Part shown: positions 39,745-52,108 of the stretch, piece after piece | Layout of the letters: each line of letters begins with the position of its first letter | Position numbering within the stretch: position 1 is the first letter of the stretch | Assembly (NCBI GenBank): GCA_013365325.1 | Contig: JABVXV010000015.1 | Location: 371,732 to 435,731 of the forward strand | DNA length: 64,000 nt | DNA from: Dipetalonema caudispina | Taxonomy: Eukaryota > Nematoda > Chromadorea > Rhabditida > Onchocercidae | Direction of reading: 5' to 3' | Made by a program: the position numbers and the translations under genes | Notes under the pieces: model-generated | Databases searched by the model: none | What the model saw: only the letters and a program-made list of their open reading frames with translations | Told to the model about the DNA's origin: nothing

Positions 39745-42258
39745 CAGCTTCCTAGCATTAAACATTACGGTAATACTAGGAAGACTATTATCAAAAATTC
39801 GTTTTTCCCTTTATTTTTGAAATATCAAATGTGAATATATATATATTTAATTTATATTATATTACAAAATTTGGAAACCTAAAAGATAAAAAAAAAAAAA
39901 ACAAAATAAAAAAAGTGGCATAATATTCATATTTGGGTTGGATAAATAGAAATCATTTCAAATATTCATTGAATCATGATGAGCTTAATTTGTACAATGT
40001 TGTATAATTTATATGATATTTTTTGTGACCTAATTTGACATATTTTCTTTCATGTGATGTATGATGAACAACACAAAATGTTTTTGTATATGTATCTGTC
40101 TGCAGCAATTTATTTTACTCAGTGCTTTGAATAGATTCATGATACTAGTTTTTTTTTTTTAATATTATATACTGTATAATAGATCAGATATTCCAAATAA
40201 CTCTTCTATTTTACATGTTTTGAAAATACCTCATTAAGATTCCTTAACAAAGAATGTAACACACCGTAACAGGTTCAACCTACTGGAAAGTTATTTTAAT
40301 TCATTTGATATTTATTACTGATGAATGAATCCCCTTTTATGAAACTCCCTTGCTATCAAGTTAACTCTAATTTCCATTCATCGGCTTTCTCGTTTCCAGC
40401 CATAACTTCTGATTGAAATAGATCATCGAAGACGGAACAAGATAAACTGACACAACAACGTTTTTCTTTTTTTTTTTTTTTTTAATAGCTTTGTTTAAAT
40501 AGAGGATACGTATATTTAGAGATACCCAATGGAATTTCGATGCCAGAATTGAAGGTATTTCAACTTTTCTTTGCATTTATCTCTTTGCGACACTAATTTG
40601 AATTAAAACCTGTCCTTACTCTCATAAATTTGTAAGGAATTAATGCGCTCTCATAAAACATCTTACTCATAAAAAAATTCGATTTACCGGGATACCCAGA
40701 ACTACGAATCGTTCGTTTCTTGAATAGGATGGAATTTTTTGCATCTGATTTGCATTTGATAACTCGTCGCATATTTATTAACCGACTGGAAACTAGGATA
40801 CGTTTGCTTGAATCAAATCTCGAAATTTTGGTTCGAAACAATCCGAATAAAGTTGATGCCTAGTGAATAAGACACATCAACCGTTTCTTTCAAATGCCCC
40901 CCAACTAAATAATATCAGTGAAAAAGAATAATGAAGTTAAGAAATATGCAATACCTTTTCTTTTTCATGTGACAAAACTCTAGATAACTGCTGTTAGTGT
41001 CGAATAATGCATAATAAATTTACAAATGAAAAGGAAATTGCCAAGTCTAATTTACACTTCAAATTTGTTTTAAAATCACACTACCGAACAAAAACGAATA
41101 AACAAAATATTTCATTTGGATATATTAAACTCACAGTATTCGATATAAGTAGAGAAAAACGCATGAGAATATATACCATCTTCACAAAAAGGTTTTTCAA
41201 AATACAAATATCATTACTAAGCAATCAAATATACAGTACCGACTAGTGCCCAACTATAGCAATTAGAGTCTGCTGAAGTATGGAGGAGTACAGGGCGGAA
41301 AACAAAGCAATAACACTCATTTGCGGTGACATACCAAATTTTATTGCATCGCCACTAGGAATGCAGTGTCTCATAGACAAAATCTTTTAGATTTTCTCAA
41401 ACAGCAACAAGACGACTTGCAATAACTACAGGTTCATCTTATGTCTTACATAACGAATTGCTTAACATGATATATTAATATGATAGTGTCATAACATCTC
41501 ACTGCATCTGATGGTTATAAAAGAATATAATAATCAACAGAAATGGCGAAAGTAAGAAAATCAAAAGATAAACGAACCAACAAGAAAGTAGAAGCAGCAT
41601 AACAGCAAAGTGATAAGTGCTGTAGAATCTGCCCATGATGCAAGTCACTGAGAAGTTCGACAAATTAACGGCAAGAAAAGTACTGTTTGTGAAAACGGAT
41701 AAGCTCAAAGACAGTCAATAAGACAGAACTGCTAAACATCTCCCTTTACTCCAGCAACCGTGCAGCCTAATCATTTAGATATCTGAACAATATCATTGCA
41801 AACAGGTCTACATATAGTGTTCGTACTCCATTTTATGATCCAAATTCTCCGAACACCATAAAAAAAAAGATCTTATGTCAACGAAGGGCATATACTACCG
41901 TTAACCTGGCAAGAAAGAAAATGTCGGAAGCAGAAAAATCATGCAGTGGTGTTAAACTGAATGAACAAATGGTGAAAAAATACCGGAAGAGAAAGGAAAA
42001 TGAGTGAAATAGAGGAAAACGGATCAATAAAAGCTGTACACTGCTATCAATTAACATATTATAAGCTCTTCTTTCCCACATCCATTTACGTAAAAGTTAT
42101 TTGAAGTATTCATATGAAGTTCACAGCACTGCATGATTAAGCAGTTTAACACTATCAAATATGGGTTAAAAAAATATCAATTATAGTTACAAAGGAGTCA
42201 GCGAAATGAGCAGTATACACAGCAATTTTGCGTACCCCTCGAAAGAACCAACAAACGC
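39745..42258. other. Intergenic region between convergent Ly6 and reticulon genes
   Basis: AT-rich non-coding sequence with T-runs near 40151 and 40465-40482. Open frames on both strands (40593-40841 minus, 41007-41246 plus, 41499-41708 minus) lack family motifs and splice-consistent partners. The right part probably includes the reticulon 3' UTR. Confidence 0.55.
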
Positions 42259-45200
42259 TTAGTGTGACTTTTCATGACTGATGTCACTGGCAGAAGTTGT
42301 TGACTTCTTCAGGAAAGGTACCTTTTCGCCAATCCTGAAAACAGATGTTTTAAACCAATTTTTATCATCCATTAATCTGTATAACAGCTAACTTGAGCCT
42401 GGCTAAACAAGCATCAGGTGAAGTTCGATACTTCAATGCTTTACTATAATCTTAATGAATATAAGTTTTCTTCTATCCAGAGGAAAGCGCAGTATGCTAC
42501 ACAAAGAAATCATATTTATGATAAGGGTTTCTTGCCAAAAAAATGAAGACCAATATGAACTATTTACAGTGGTGAAGTGGAAGCATGAGACATGAGCACA
42601 TTTCAATTATTTGCATAGTATCATCTGCAGGGATGGCACAGTACAGCGGTAATGAAGCAACAGGAAAAAATAATTAGGCTATATACTTACATCTTGTTTA
42701 TATTGTCAATATGTTGCTTCGCTAGGGAAATATTACGATCGATGGGCTCGTGGTAAACCTCATACACTTTTGGGATCGTAAATACCGATAATACAGCTGA
42801 AAAAGATTTTAACGGTATACAAGTAATGTAAGAACACGGAATACAATTGTTAATCTTTTTGGAAAGTCCTATGGAATTCATTATCAAGGCTCACATCACA
42901 CTGAAATTCTCTCCATATATTCTATAGTCGAATTAAGAGAAGAAAATAAAAAGTAATAGCTCACCAAGGATCAACAGAGAGAGACCAGAGAACCAGCAAC
43001 TGACATATGTAAGTGCCCAAAGTAGAAGACCAAACTGAAATTAACTATATTCTATTGAATTTTAAGCTCAATAGCCTATTCATCTATCTATGCAGCTTCA
43101 AAGATGAACAATTCATATTAACGCATAACAGATGAAAGTACATTTCTCTTCATCAAATGATAATCAATATCGCAGGTATTTCTTAGATCTCAAATCTCCA
43201 ACATTTGAGAATCCGTTATCAAATTAAAAGCAGGAAAAACAAAGGTTACCTTGACACTGTCCACAATACTTTCCACTAAAAATAACCGCCTTAGCTTGTT
43301 ACCGATAAACTGTACATGCTCGACAAGTAAATCCACTTGCTGATGCACTTTTTCTTTAGGTAAATGAAATTCCCGGTCCTCCAAATATGCCCTAAATGAA
43401 ACCATCTAGAAGATTTGATATATGCCAAAAACAGCCGGTACATCCGATAACTCCTTTTGATGTCGATAAAAAAAAAAAAAAAACAGCACCTCCCTTTTTT
43501 AGCAAGCAAGTTCCTATTCACCATTCATTACACCCTTTGGTTAGTCTGTGAATTTTCTCAACACTAGACCGGAAGTTTAAAAGCACCAATGAAAAAACGA
43601 CTTATCTCACCTACCGATATGGATTCCCGCCATCCGTTTTCTTAAGTTGTGCCTCGACCAATTTGTAAATACGAAAACCGAGCGTGCCGCCAAGGACTGA
43701 TAATCCAACGTAACTAAGGATTGCAATCAAAGGAAAATTCGCGAACACAAGCAGCGTAAGGAGAGTAATACCAAGTACTGCACCAGATTTCTTTGGATCA
43801 CGCCAGTAAAGTATATCCAGAACTGAAAAAAAGAATTGCGCGCTTATCCGCATAATCAGGATCATAATGGGTGATCATCTTCCCACCTTTCTAAATAATT
43901 ACTGATAAGAACTGAGTCTAATTATTCTACCATCAGAAGAGGAATATAAGTTTTGCATCCTATATAATGTCTCAATTGGTTATCTGCTATACCAGAAGGG
44001 GAAGCTAAGTCAGATATTATCAGGTAAAACAAATGTTATAATTTTAAGTTTCTTCTACGTTCTGGAAGCAAACATTACGCCTCAACATTGCATTCTACTG
44101 CTCATAACAATATTTTGCATGCTGTCAGGAATGCATAACCAGGGGCAAAAGTAACTATGTAACCCTCCTTTACTCCAATTTTTTAGAATCCCCTCTCGTT
44201 ATTCAAGCAAATTTAAAATTCAGTAGGGAAGAAAAAGAGTAGAAATTCTGAAACAGTAGGTATGGAAAAAAAAAGAGAAACTTTATACTCCAGTCCAAAA
44301 TCATTTAAAAAGATTAGGAGTGGAGTGATTAAATATGAATCCCTGCCATTATATCACAAATTCCCTCTCTCGATAAAAATGATATAACAAGTTTCACAGA
44401 TATTTCCATTTGTATACTGAGGTAAACCTAACGAAATTCAACCCAAATCTCCAAAAAGTAGCACAAGCTTTATCTTTCTATAAACTGCTATTCAAACAAT
44501 TACCATCTTGTCTTTGCGATACAGCTCGTTTGCTAAATTGGCCTGCAGCATGAAGGGTGATTACAATGGATGCAATTAAAGCCGTCGTGAGGCCGAACCG
44601 AAGAATTGTACGAGTTGTTAGTGAGATCAGGGCAAACACAGCACTGAACAAGATTTCAAAAATACCCGAACTACCGGCTCTTGAATCTGCCATTGCCACG
44701 CACGAGTGCTGTCAACCTGGCAAATTGCACTTAATTCCAATAACATTAAATTTTCACCATTCAACGATCTTAAAGTCATGCACACGAGTCATCACATTTT
44801 TCACGAGAATAATCTGATAGTATTTGAGAAACCCGGAAAAACACTGACATAGTGGCGATAGATTCTCCAAAAGATCTACAAAACAGAAATAGGGTACGGT
44901 TCTCGATTGGTATAATTCAAAGATGAAAACTCTATGTTCGATTCAGTATACCTTAATAAAGAATCAAATTCATTTTATCAACCAAACTTCTCCAAATGAT
45001 TTATGTCGAAGGCATCACTGTCATATGAACAATCAACTGTAATATGGAACAAAATAACTCGCCCTCCTACAGAAAAAAACTAAAATGACCCTAAAAATAG
45101 ACATTACTACTATGATATTCTAATGATATATATATATATATATATATATCATTAGAATATATTACGCATTGTCGCAAATAAACGTAAGTATAGACATAAC

Positions 45201-48200
45201 TGTCATCAAACGGGACACAATTTCCAGAAAACTTTTCTACGTATTGGCAAGCATTTGGAAGGACAGAGTTGATGAAGAGTTAAGATTTCCTTGCTCAAGT
45301 TCTGATCAAGTATGCGCTTCCCCCCAAATACTATCCAAACATAATTCAGTATGAAATTAGGAAGCATACCACGTCGTATCAGAGAACCAGTAAAGACATC
45401 AAATCAAAATTTCAGTGCACTATTAGAGGACAGAATGCGGTGGACAAGATGGGAGATGGGTTGGGGTAGTTGTTGCTGTTGGATGGGAGAATGTGAGGTA
45501 AGGTGAAGTGATGAGCAGTGCTGAAACTGGAAAACCGCGGGACAATTCAATAACCTTATCGACGTCACCACACTCCGCTCCTCATCTTTCTCTTTTTCTC
45601 CTCGATTTATGGCACACTCCTATCCACAGCAATAGCAACAACACCAAATGCATATACACTCCTCTCTCCCTTCTTCCAGATACCCCTTATGAGTCATCAT
45701 CCGTCCTTTGAGTGACAGAAGTTGTAAACAATGTGATGCAGCATTGGCCCAAGGAAGGGAGAGAAAGAGTGTTTATGGATGAAAGATTGGGCTTGAGAAT
45801 CGAATAACGAGGATTAGAATCGATCGAAAGCCTCTCTATATCTCTCTGACATATGAAGTACAGCGGGGATTAGCGAATCTAAGTTGGAATATCTGCAAAG
45901 AAAGGAAAACAGGATCCTTTTAAATTTGTAATTAAGTTGACGTAATACGTCAAGAATCATAAATCTCGTCAGTCACTCCTTTATCTCTGTTGTCGAGGAT
46001 ATCGAAATTGAAAAAACTTTTACTAGTTAAAAGATAGCAATTATTAATGAGTCCCTCGCTTGCTAATTTGCACTATTAGAGAAATGATACAACGTAATTT
46101 GAACAGACAAAGTCAACACTGCAGCTGTTTTGTGGTTTTTTCTTTACCGCGTCACAGCACAAGTGTCGGATACATTGTAACTAGAAATTGATTCCTCAAA
46201 GAATTCCATCCCTAGCACTTGTAATAAGGACACACTAAAAAATCTCGGGAAGTGTTGCTGCATTTCAGAGACTGTGTTGAATTCAGAAAAGCAAAAAAGC
46301 AGCGGATGCAAGCAAAAATATTGAGCCAAGCGTTACCACCCTTTTAAAATGATGCTATAAAGATGTACAAGAAAAGTGCTTCTATGCCTATTAACAAACA
46401 ATTATTCGGATGTTTTACTAAAACATTTTTTATCAGGGCGGTGAAACAAGGTTACCCTCGACCTTTCCCGAGTTGAAGAAATAGATAGGCCTTTGGTTGC
46501 TAAACCTCGATTAATTACAACTTATTATTTGGAGATCCAAAATGACACAAAACATTCGAATCACCAGCCTTCAGGTTCGTTTCGTTAATTAGGAATTCTC
46601 AAAAACACCCTGATCTCTTCAAGATCCAACAATATATCTGATAGAGGGTGTTACTTTTATGTGAGCAGAGGTAACAGCGTTATTGACAAAAAGATCGATT
46701 TCATTCTCCATCATTCTTTCTGGAGGCCCCTAGCCTTGATGGCATCTCACCAACAATATGTAGCACAGACTCGGAAACAACAGAGAATACATCATGCATT
46801 ATCATCAGCGATATACCAGACACAGTAGAGTACTTATTACATTCTCACTCACCGCAACCTTTTCGACTAAAAAAACTAAATTTAATCCATGCAGGTGCCT
46901 TAGACAGTAACCCCGATACTATGCAACATGAGAGGCGATGCAAGCTTTAATTAATGCTATATCCATTGTTAGGAAATATTGGAAACATAATAAAAACGAC
47001 TAACAACGTCATACTCAACATTGATTAACATAAGTTCCGAGAACTGAACCTTAGTTTACTTAAATACTGTAGATAATTTAAATATCGCTCACAATCTATC
47101 TTTGAAACACCTCATCCTTTACATTCAATTTATAACTACTCATAGCCAATGACTAATAAACTCAACTGTGATATGTCCAATAGGCAATAAAATTCTGAAT
47201 CTTACATCTCGCATCCATGTCCTTGAAATTAAATCTAACGCCTTGCGCACTGTTTTTCAATATGGAACTTGGATGTTCACCACTGACAACTGAAAAATTT
47301 ATTCACATTATTCCTGTTCAACGGAAGGCTCAGAAATGCTTATACATATGTATTTGTAAGTGACGTTGGTTTAGGTTACAGCTGCTTGCAAGTAAAGCAA
47401 CTGTAACTTAAAAAACACTAGTATGTCCGATACTCCGACGCATTTGATGAGATGAACTGCATGCCAGAAATTTTCCTTAACCTTTTTCCAAGAAACGTTG
47501 ATCGTTGTAATATTCCTTCATCTAATCTATTCAACATGATGATGTCTCTAAATCGCTGTTTAAAACGTAACTTTTAATAATCGCAATCTATCAGACAGTG
47601 AAAATCAAACTTATTTTCCACAAATCTGTTAATACCGATGAGTCATATTCTGTGTCATTAATCACAATATATCACGTAATGGTTGCTGTGCAAAATGCCC
47701 TATTCATCAAGTGATTATGAAACAGCATCTTGTTGGGATGATAAACCACGGTGCACTAAAGTGTTAGCCATGAAGCCTCTTTCGTGCAATATTTGGTATA
47801 GCTGACAGATCTAATAGAAGTACTTGAATCTATTCTCTACCCATTAATTCAGTTCATTTCCTCATCAGTATTGAAATACAATATGGTCTGAGTCAGTAAA
47901 TTACGATTAAATTTCAGCCTTTCTCTCTATCGTATTTCCTGCCTCATCAATATTTACAAAAATTTGACCAGAAGGAATGTTGGTGCTATGAATACTATAA
48001 ATAACATTTAAAAGAAAGTAAATGAAGATGCAAATTTTTAAAAATCGTACTTCAAAGTGACTTCCAACCGTACAGGTTGTGCACCTATAAGGTCATCATA
48101 TAGGACGGATGAAAACTAATTAAAAAAGGAAAAAATAAATAAAAGACAGGGGAAACTTACATAATCTACCCGCTGTTTGCCCCAAATCGATCGTAGTCGG

Positions 48201-51200
48201 TTTCACGTCCTCATCATCAAGCTCTTTTGGTGGTGTCGGCGGGCGAGGAGACACTTCGAAACCGCTGTAAGTGAATGAATAGTCACGTGAAAATTCAAAT
48301 ACCGCAGAACCTCTATTATTACAATTACTTTCCTTATCTTTTTCGGTCAAATCTTACCCAGCTTACCTCTGTTTTGAAGAGTCAAAGCCACGGTCGAGCT
48401 GTATTATATCTTCGGTGGTCTGCAATCAATATTTGTATGACATATCAGAAGAGAAACATAACATAAAGATTATGTAGTAGAATTCAACAGTCCCAAAAAT
48501 CTAAGAATTCGAGAAATAAAGTGCTGAATTTGAATTTACAATGAAACGATATGGAGGAACTGATGTGCAATAGATTGTACTTGCTTAATTACTTTATATA
48601 CGTTTGTTTAATTATTTACTACAAAATATTTCTGTAAAGATCTAAAGTTAAGTAAATGTTGAATACAAAAAAGAAGGCGAACCTGGTGTGGTATAGTCAA
48701 CGGTCCTTTTCTGTCAAACATACTTTCTTCTGCGCTGCTATCATCTGAAACATGAATAACATTAGCAGGACGAAATTTAGTTCACCAAAGTTCTAAAAAA
48801 TCACTATAACGCAAAAATGCAGGAAGTGGGCCGTGTATATGACTAAGACTTACCATGCTGTGGAGTACTTGCAGTGAACATTTTCGCAACCATCGAGTCT
48901 ACTTGCTCATGTACATCAGCAATTTCATTATATATTGCATTCCCTAAATCAATCTAGCTAGTGCTGAAGCTTGCAACTGTAAAATGTGCTACGGCGATTC
49001 TGCTAATAAAGGTTTATGAAAATGTACTGCAGCAACCCTCCGTTGTAAACAAAAATTAATAAACCTTTTGATTACGTGCTCAGTAGTAACTAAAAATGAG
49101 TTAGTAACAAGCGAACTTGGGTCGACTCACTTTTAGTGTTGAAATGAGTATAAACGACATTAAAATGAGGAAATTTTTAACATAGTGAAAAATGAGCAAC
49201 AGAATGACTCATCCATTGGTGCTATAATTGCACAGCGGTCTATTTCATTTAAATTAAAAGAAGATTGAGAAATGATGAGCAATATGAAATCAATCTTCTT
49301 TTTTCAACTGATCTTCAAAAAATTCCAACGTTCATCTGATACTCACTTTTGCTGTACTTACCATACGTACATGACAAAGTGGAGAAGAGTTACTAGTTTG
49401 TAGGGGTACACTAACTTATTCACTTTGCTTCAAGAAATAATTATTGCGCTTCGGAAACTCTTCATGATACATCTAGGGAAACATGCAAATATAGTGTTAT
49501 AATCTTTCTCGTCTTTTTTCTCATCGTAATTCATCTTTTCTTCTTTTCTCTTTAAGTCTCATTTCGCTCCTTTGCACATCACATTGAAGCTCGCTGTTCA
49601 CATGGCAATGTCTAGCGAGCTTTCCTTTGCAAAAAACAATATGTAACAACGACAAACTTGAAATCAAGTGCAAAAGGATGCTTACGAAAATGAAATATTC
49701 TGCACGAAAAATGAACTCATATTTGAGCGTAACTCACCCGCAGAGTGAATCGCTTTCGCATCAGCTTCAAGATCGGAATGGCGCGCATCGATGCCTACCG
49801 CCTCGTTAGCATATTGTCTCCAATCCAGACCCCACTGTTGTGACGGATGATCTACATCCTTATGGGCACCATGTGTCGGTTGATGGAACATTGTACGACG
49901 CTCTGCATCATGCTCTGAAGCATTATTAATCTCATCGGTCAGTCGAATCAAGTCTTCATGTATGGGCTTTGTTGCCCCACTTGATTCGGTCCTAGCATGC
50001 AAGTCACCCGTATGTGGCATAGTGCTCTTGATTTTGTGATTCAGATCTGCCAAAACGTCTTCGGCAGAATGAACTGTTTGAGCTGCTGCACCTGGAACAA
50101 GTAACTTGATACATGAGTTTTTTTATGGAGAGGGAGAGAAGTTTCCATCGATGCTTTCGCCTGAAACTGTCGATGCCCACTAAAATTTCGAAAAAATAAA
50201 GTGACTGGTATATAATGCCAAATATATTAAATTTCCATTATTACTGGTCCAATATGGAAAGCGTGCCTGACTAAAAATGACTAAACTTCAAGCTAACTCA
50301 TAATCGCTGACCTTTAAGGGCGTCACCAGCTATCTCCGCTTCCTGTAATGTGTTTTTCAAGGCATCGGTAGCATGATGAGTAGTATCCAAAACCTGACGG
50401 GTGACATCATCAAATTCCCCCTTCAAAGTATGCATCGTTTTATTCGCGTCTTCATTCAACGAATGTGTCACATCTGCGCCCACACTGCGAACTTTCTCTG
50501 CTGTATTTGAGATATCGTGAACTATTCCAGAGAGCATGTTTGACGCAGTATCTTTGGCAGTCTCCATTGCTTGATGTCCCATATTTCCTGCCTCTTCTGC
50601 CGTTTCTTTCAGCTTGTCACCAAAGAGATGTATCGTGTCGCCAAGAGTTTCCCCTGTTGCCTTGACATCACTCACAGCTTTACTTGCCGTATCTGTTACT
50701 TTTTCCGCACCTACAGTAAGTTAAAATGAAAAAAAAAAAAAAAAAATCCACTGTATTCTCTCTCTTTTTGTTTGCTAAATGAAATTAAATAAAAAGGAAG
50801 CTTGGAATTTTACAATCAAAACCACCTGATTTTTGCTACTATGCCTTTCCAATCATCAAGTTTCAGTATATGTACTTCAGAAATTCCTTATATCCGAACA
50901 TCTACAACTATTTAAAAAAAAGAGATTTTATCAATTTTCAGAAGAACAGCTAAATCCTTAAAGTTCGATACTGAACAATTAATATCAAAAGAAAAGTCCC
51001 CAATAAAGGTCATAGTCCTCTTTTTGTTACTTGATTATTTTTTGAAGGAAAAAAATTAACCAAACTAATCCAAATGAGAACAGTGAACAAAACACAAAAA
51101 TGACAACTCATAATCAATTTCAGTTTTCCTCTCTGCCAAACTACCGATCTCTGATGTACTTTTGCTCAAACATACTAGATTCCGCATAATTCCAAAAAAC

Positions 51201-51642
51201 TAACCTTGAAGCAACCATTTTTTTCATTTCCTACTTTGATCACAACTTATTTACTCTTACTGTGCAGCAATTTATGATACGGTAGACATTCAAAAAAAAC
51301 TTTTATGTACATATTTTTATTCCACACTGAGCTCTACAGAAGCCTTAACATTACTAACGTTGATTCAAAGCCCTGAAATCACTTCTAAAATGCGGAGAAG
51401 GAAGTACACTGTTTTTCGCTCCTCTTTTTATTTGCATTATGAACTTTTACCGGTACTGGAACAATCCTGCAACTCCTACCTTACGAAGGAAAATCCCACT
51501 AAATAAGCAACAAATACACATATTAGCAATGCTTACCTGTTTTGGCTGCATCGCTCACTTTTTCAACGGCACTTCTTGTAAACTCTTCAGCTCTAGCCAA
51601 AATCTCGCTATACGGCTCCTCTGACCCAAAGCCGCGATCCAT
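42259..51642 (-). CDS. ret-1: Reticulon, long and short isoforms
   Basis: The reticulon homology domain is encoded by 43822-43615, 43391-43250, 43034-42965, 42796-42691 and 42334-42259. It shows LDILYWRDPKKSGAVLG, first long hydrophobic hairpin, FRIYKLVEAQLKK, the loop LRRLFLVESIVDSVK, second hairpin (FGLLLWALTYVSCWFSGLSL), and FTIPKVYEVYHEPIDR, in the family order. The long isoform adds exons 51642-51537 (start MDRGFGSEEPYSEI), 50710-50312, 50091-49738, 48943-48854, 48744-48683, 48419-48367 and 48264-48161, all phase-matched, giving about 589 residues. An alternative first exon 44693-44504 (start MADSRAGSSGIFEIL, with a long hydrophobic stretch) gives a short isoform of about 263 residues. 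Reticulons curve and tubulate ER membrane by hairpin insertion. The N-terminus of the long form holds Ala/Thr/Lys/Glu-rich amphipathic helices. The symbol is by homology to the single C. elegans reticulon. Confidence 0.97.
44504..44693 (-). CDS. ret-1: Alternative first exon of the short reticulon isoform
   Basis: ATG at 44693 opens MADSRAGSSGIFEIL followed by a mostly hydrophobic segment (FSAVFALISLTTRTILRFGL, then TTALIASIVITLHAAGQF) and SKRAVSQRQD. It ends in phase 1 at a GTAATT donor and joins the homology-domain exon at 43822 to give ...RQDVLDILYWRDP. The last long-isoform exon (48161) ends in the same phase at the same acceptor, so the two are alternatives. Its own promoter or a trans-splice site must lie in the intron upstream. 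Confidence 0.88.
45115..45160. repeat. Perfect 46-bp palindrome with AT core
   Basis: Two 23-base arms (starting ATATTCTAATGATAT) are exact reverse complements around a (TA)n centre. It lies about 420 bases upstream of the short reticulon isoform start and inside a long-isoform intron. Confidence 0.95.
47206..47289 (-). CDS. ret-1: Candidate cassette exon of reticulon (28 codons)
   Basis: The segment has a TTTTTCAG acceptor and a GTAAGA donor, starts needing one base from the previous exon and ends leaving one base, so it fits exactly between 48161 and 43822. It would add VSGEHPSSILKNSAQGVRFN and FKDMDAR just before the homology domain without changing frame. Its open reading in this one phase and both good splice sites support it. 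It is not needed for either isoform described. Confidence 0.6.
50312..50710 (-). CDS. ret-1: Reticulon long-isoform exon with LEA-like amphipathic helix repeats
   Basis: This 399-base exon encodes a helix-forming region without Pro and with regular Ala/Thr/Lys/Glu/Asp spacing: AEKVTDTASKAVSDVKATG, DKLKETAEEAGNMGHQAMET, AKDTASNMLSGIVHDISN, AEKVRSVGADVTHSLNED. The pattern (A-x-K/D-x-T-A-x-x-x-x-x, repeated about every 11 residues) is like LEA group 3 and perilipin-type 11-mers. The previous exon (SAVEKVSDAAKTG) and the beginning of the next (AAAQTVHSAEDVLADLNHK) continue it. Such helices commonly lie along membranes or lipid surfaces; that role here is inference. Confidence 0.85.
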
Positions 51643-52108
51643 TATGTTTTCCTTAAATAACATTATTAGCTGACTGGGAATTACAGCTTCCAGAATGAAA
51701 CCTCGTGCGCAAATGGCACATTAATTCAATTCAAAAATCACATCTGATAACTTCCGGTCTCTACCATATTACACATAATCAAATTATTGCGAAGTACTTT
51801 TAACCATATTTGTCCAACAAATGATGACAGCGTAGAAAAAAGAGATCATCTGTTTGCCTTACCTTTGCTAATTGCTGATACTAGCTCAAATCAAATTTGA
51901 GCTAATCGTACTTCCTGGTTTACATTTCATGCGTAAAAACCCTCCAGAATGCGAAATACGCAAAACTTAGCTGACTAATTGCTCATACATGTAAGCAGTA
52001 TTGTCGAGCTGACAAAAAAGTACTGCTTATATTGAGCACGATCAATGACTAACAGCTTATGCTTCAAGTCTCTGCTTCTGTCTCTTTCATTATAAAATGC
52101 CATTCAAG

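Noticed and set aside
40593..40841. Minus-strand 82-codon frame with basic composition
   Set aside because: No recognisable family, no supporting splice sites, and no neighbouring exons.
46144..46329. Minus-strand frame with a GTAAAG donor as an extra reticulon exon
   Set aside because: It ends in phase 2, which does not fit the phase-1 acceptor at 43822, and would shift the reticulon frame.
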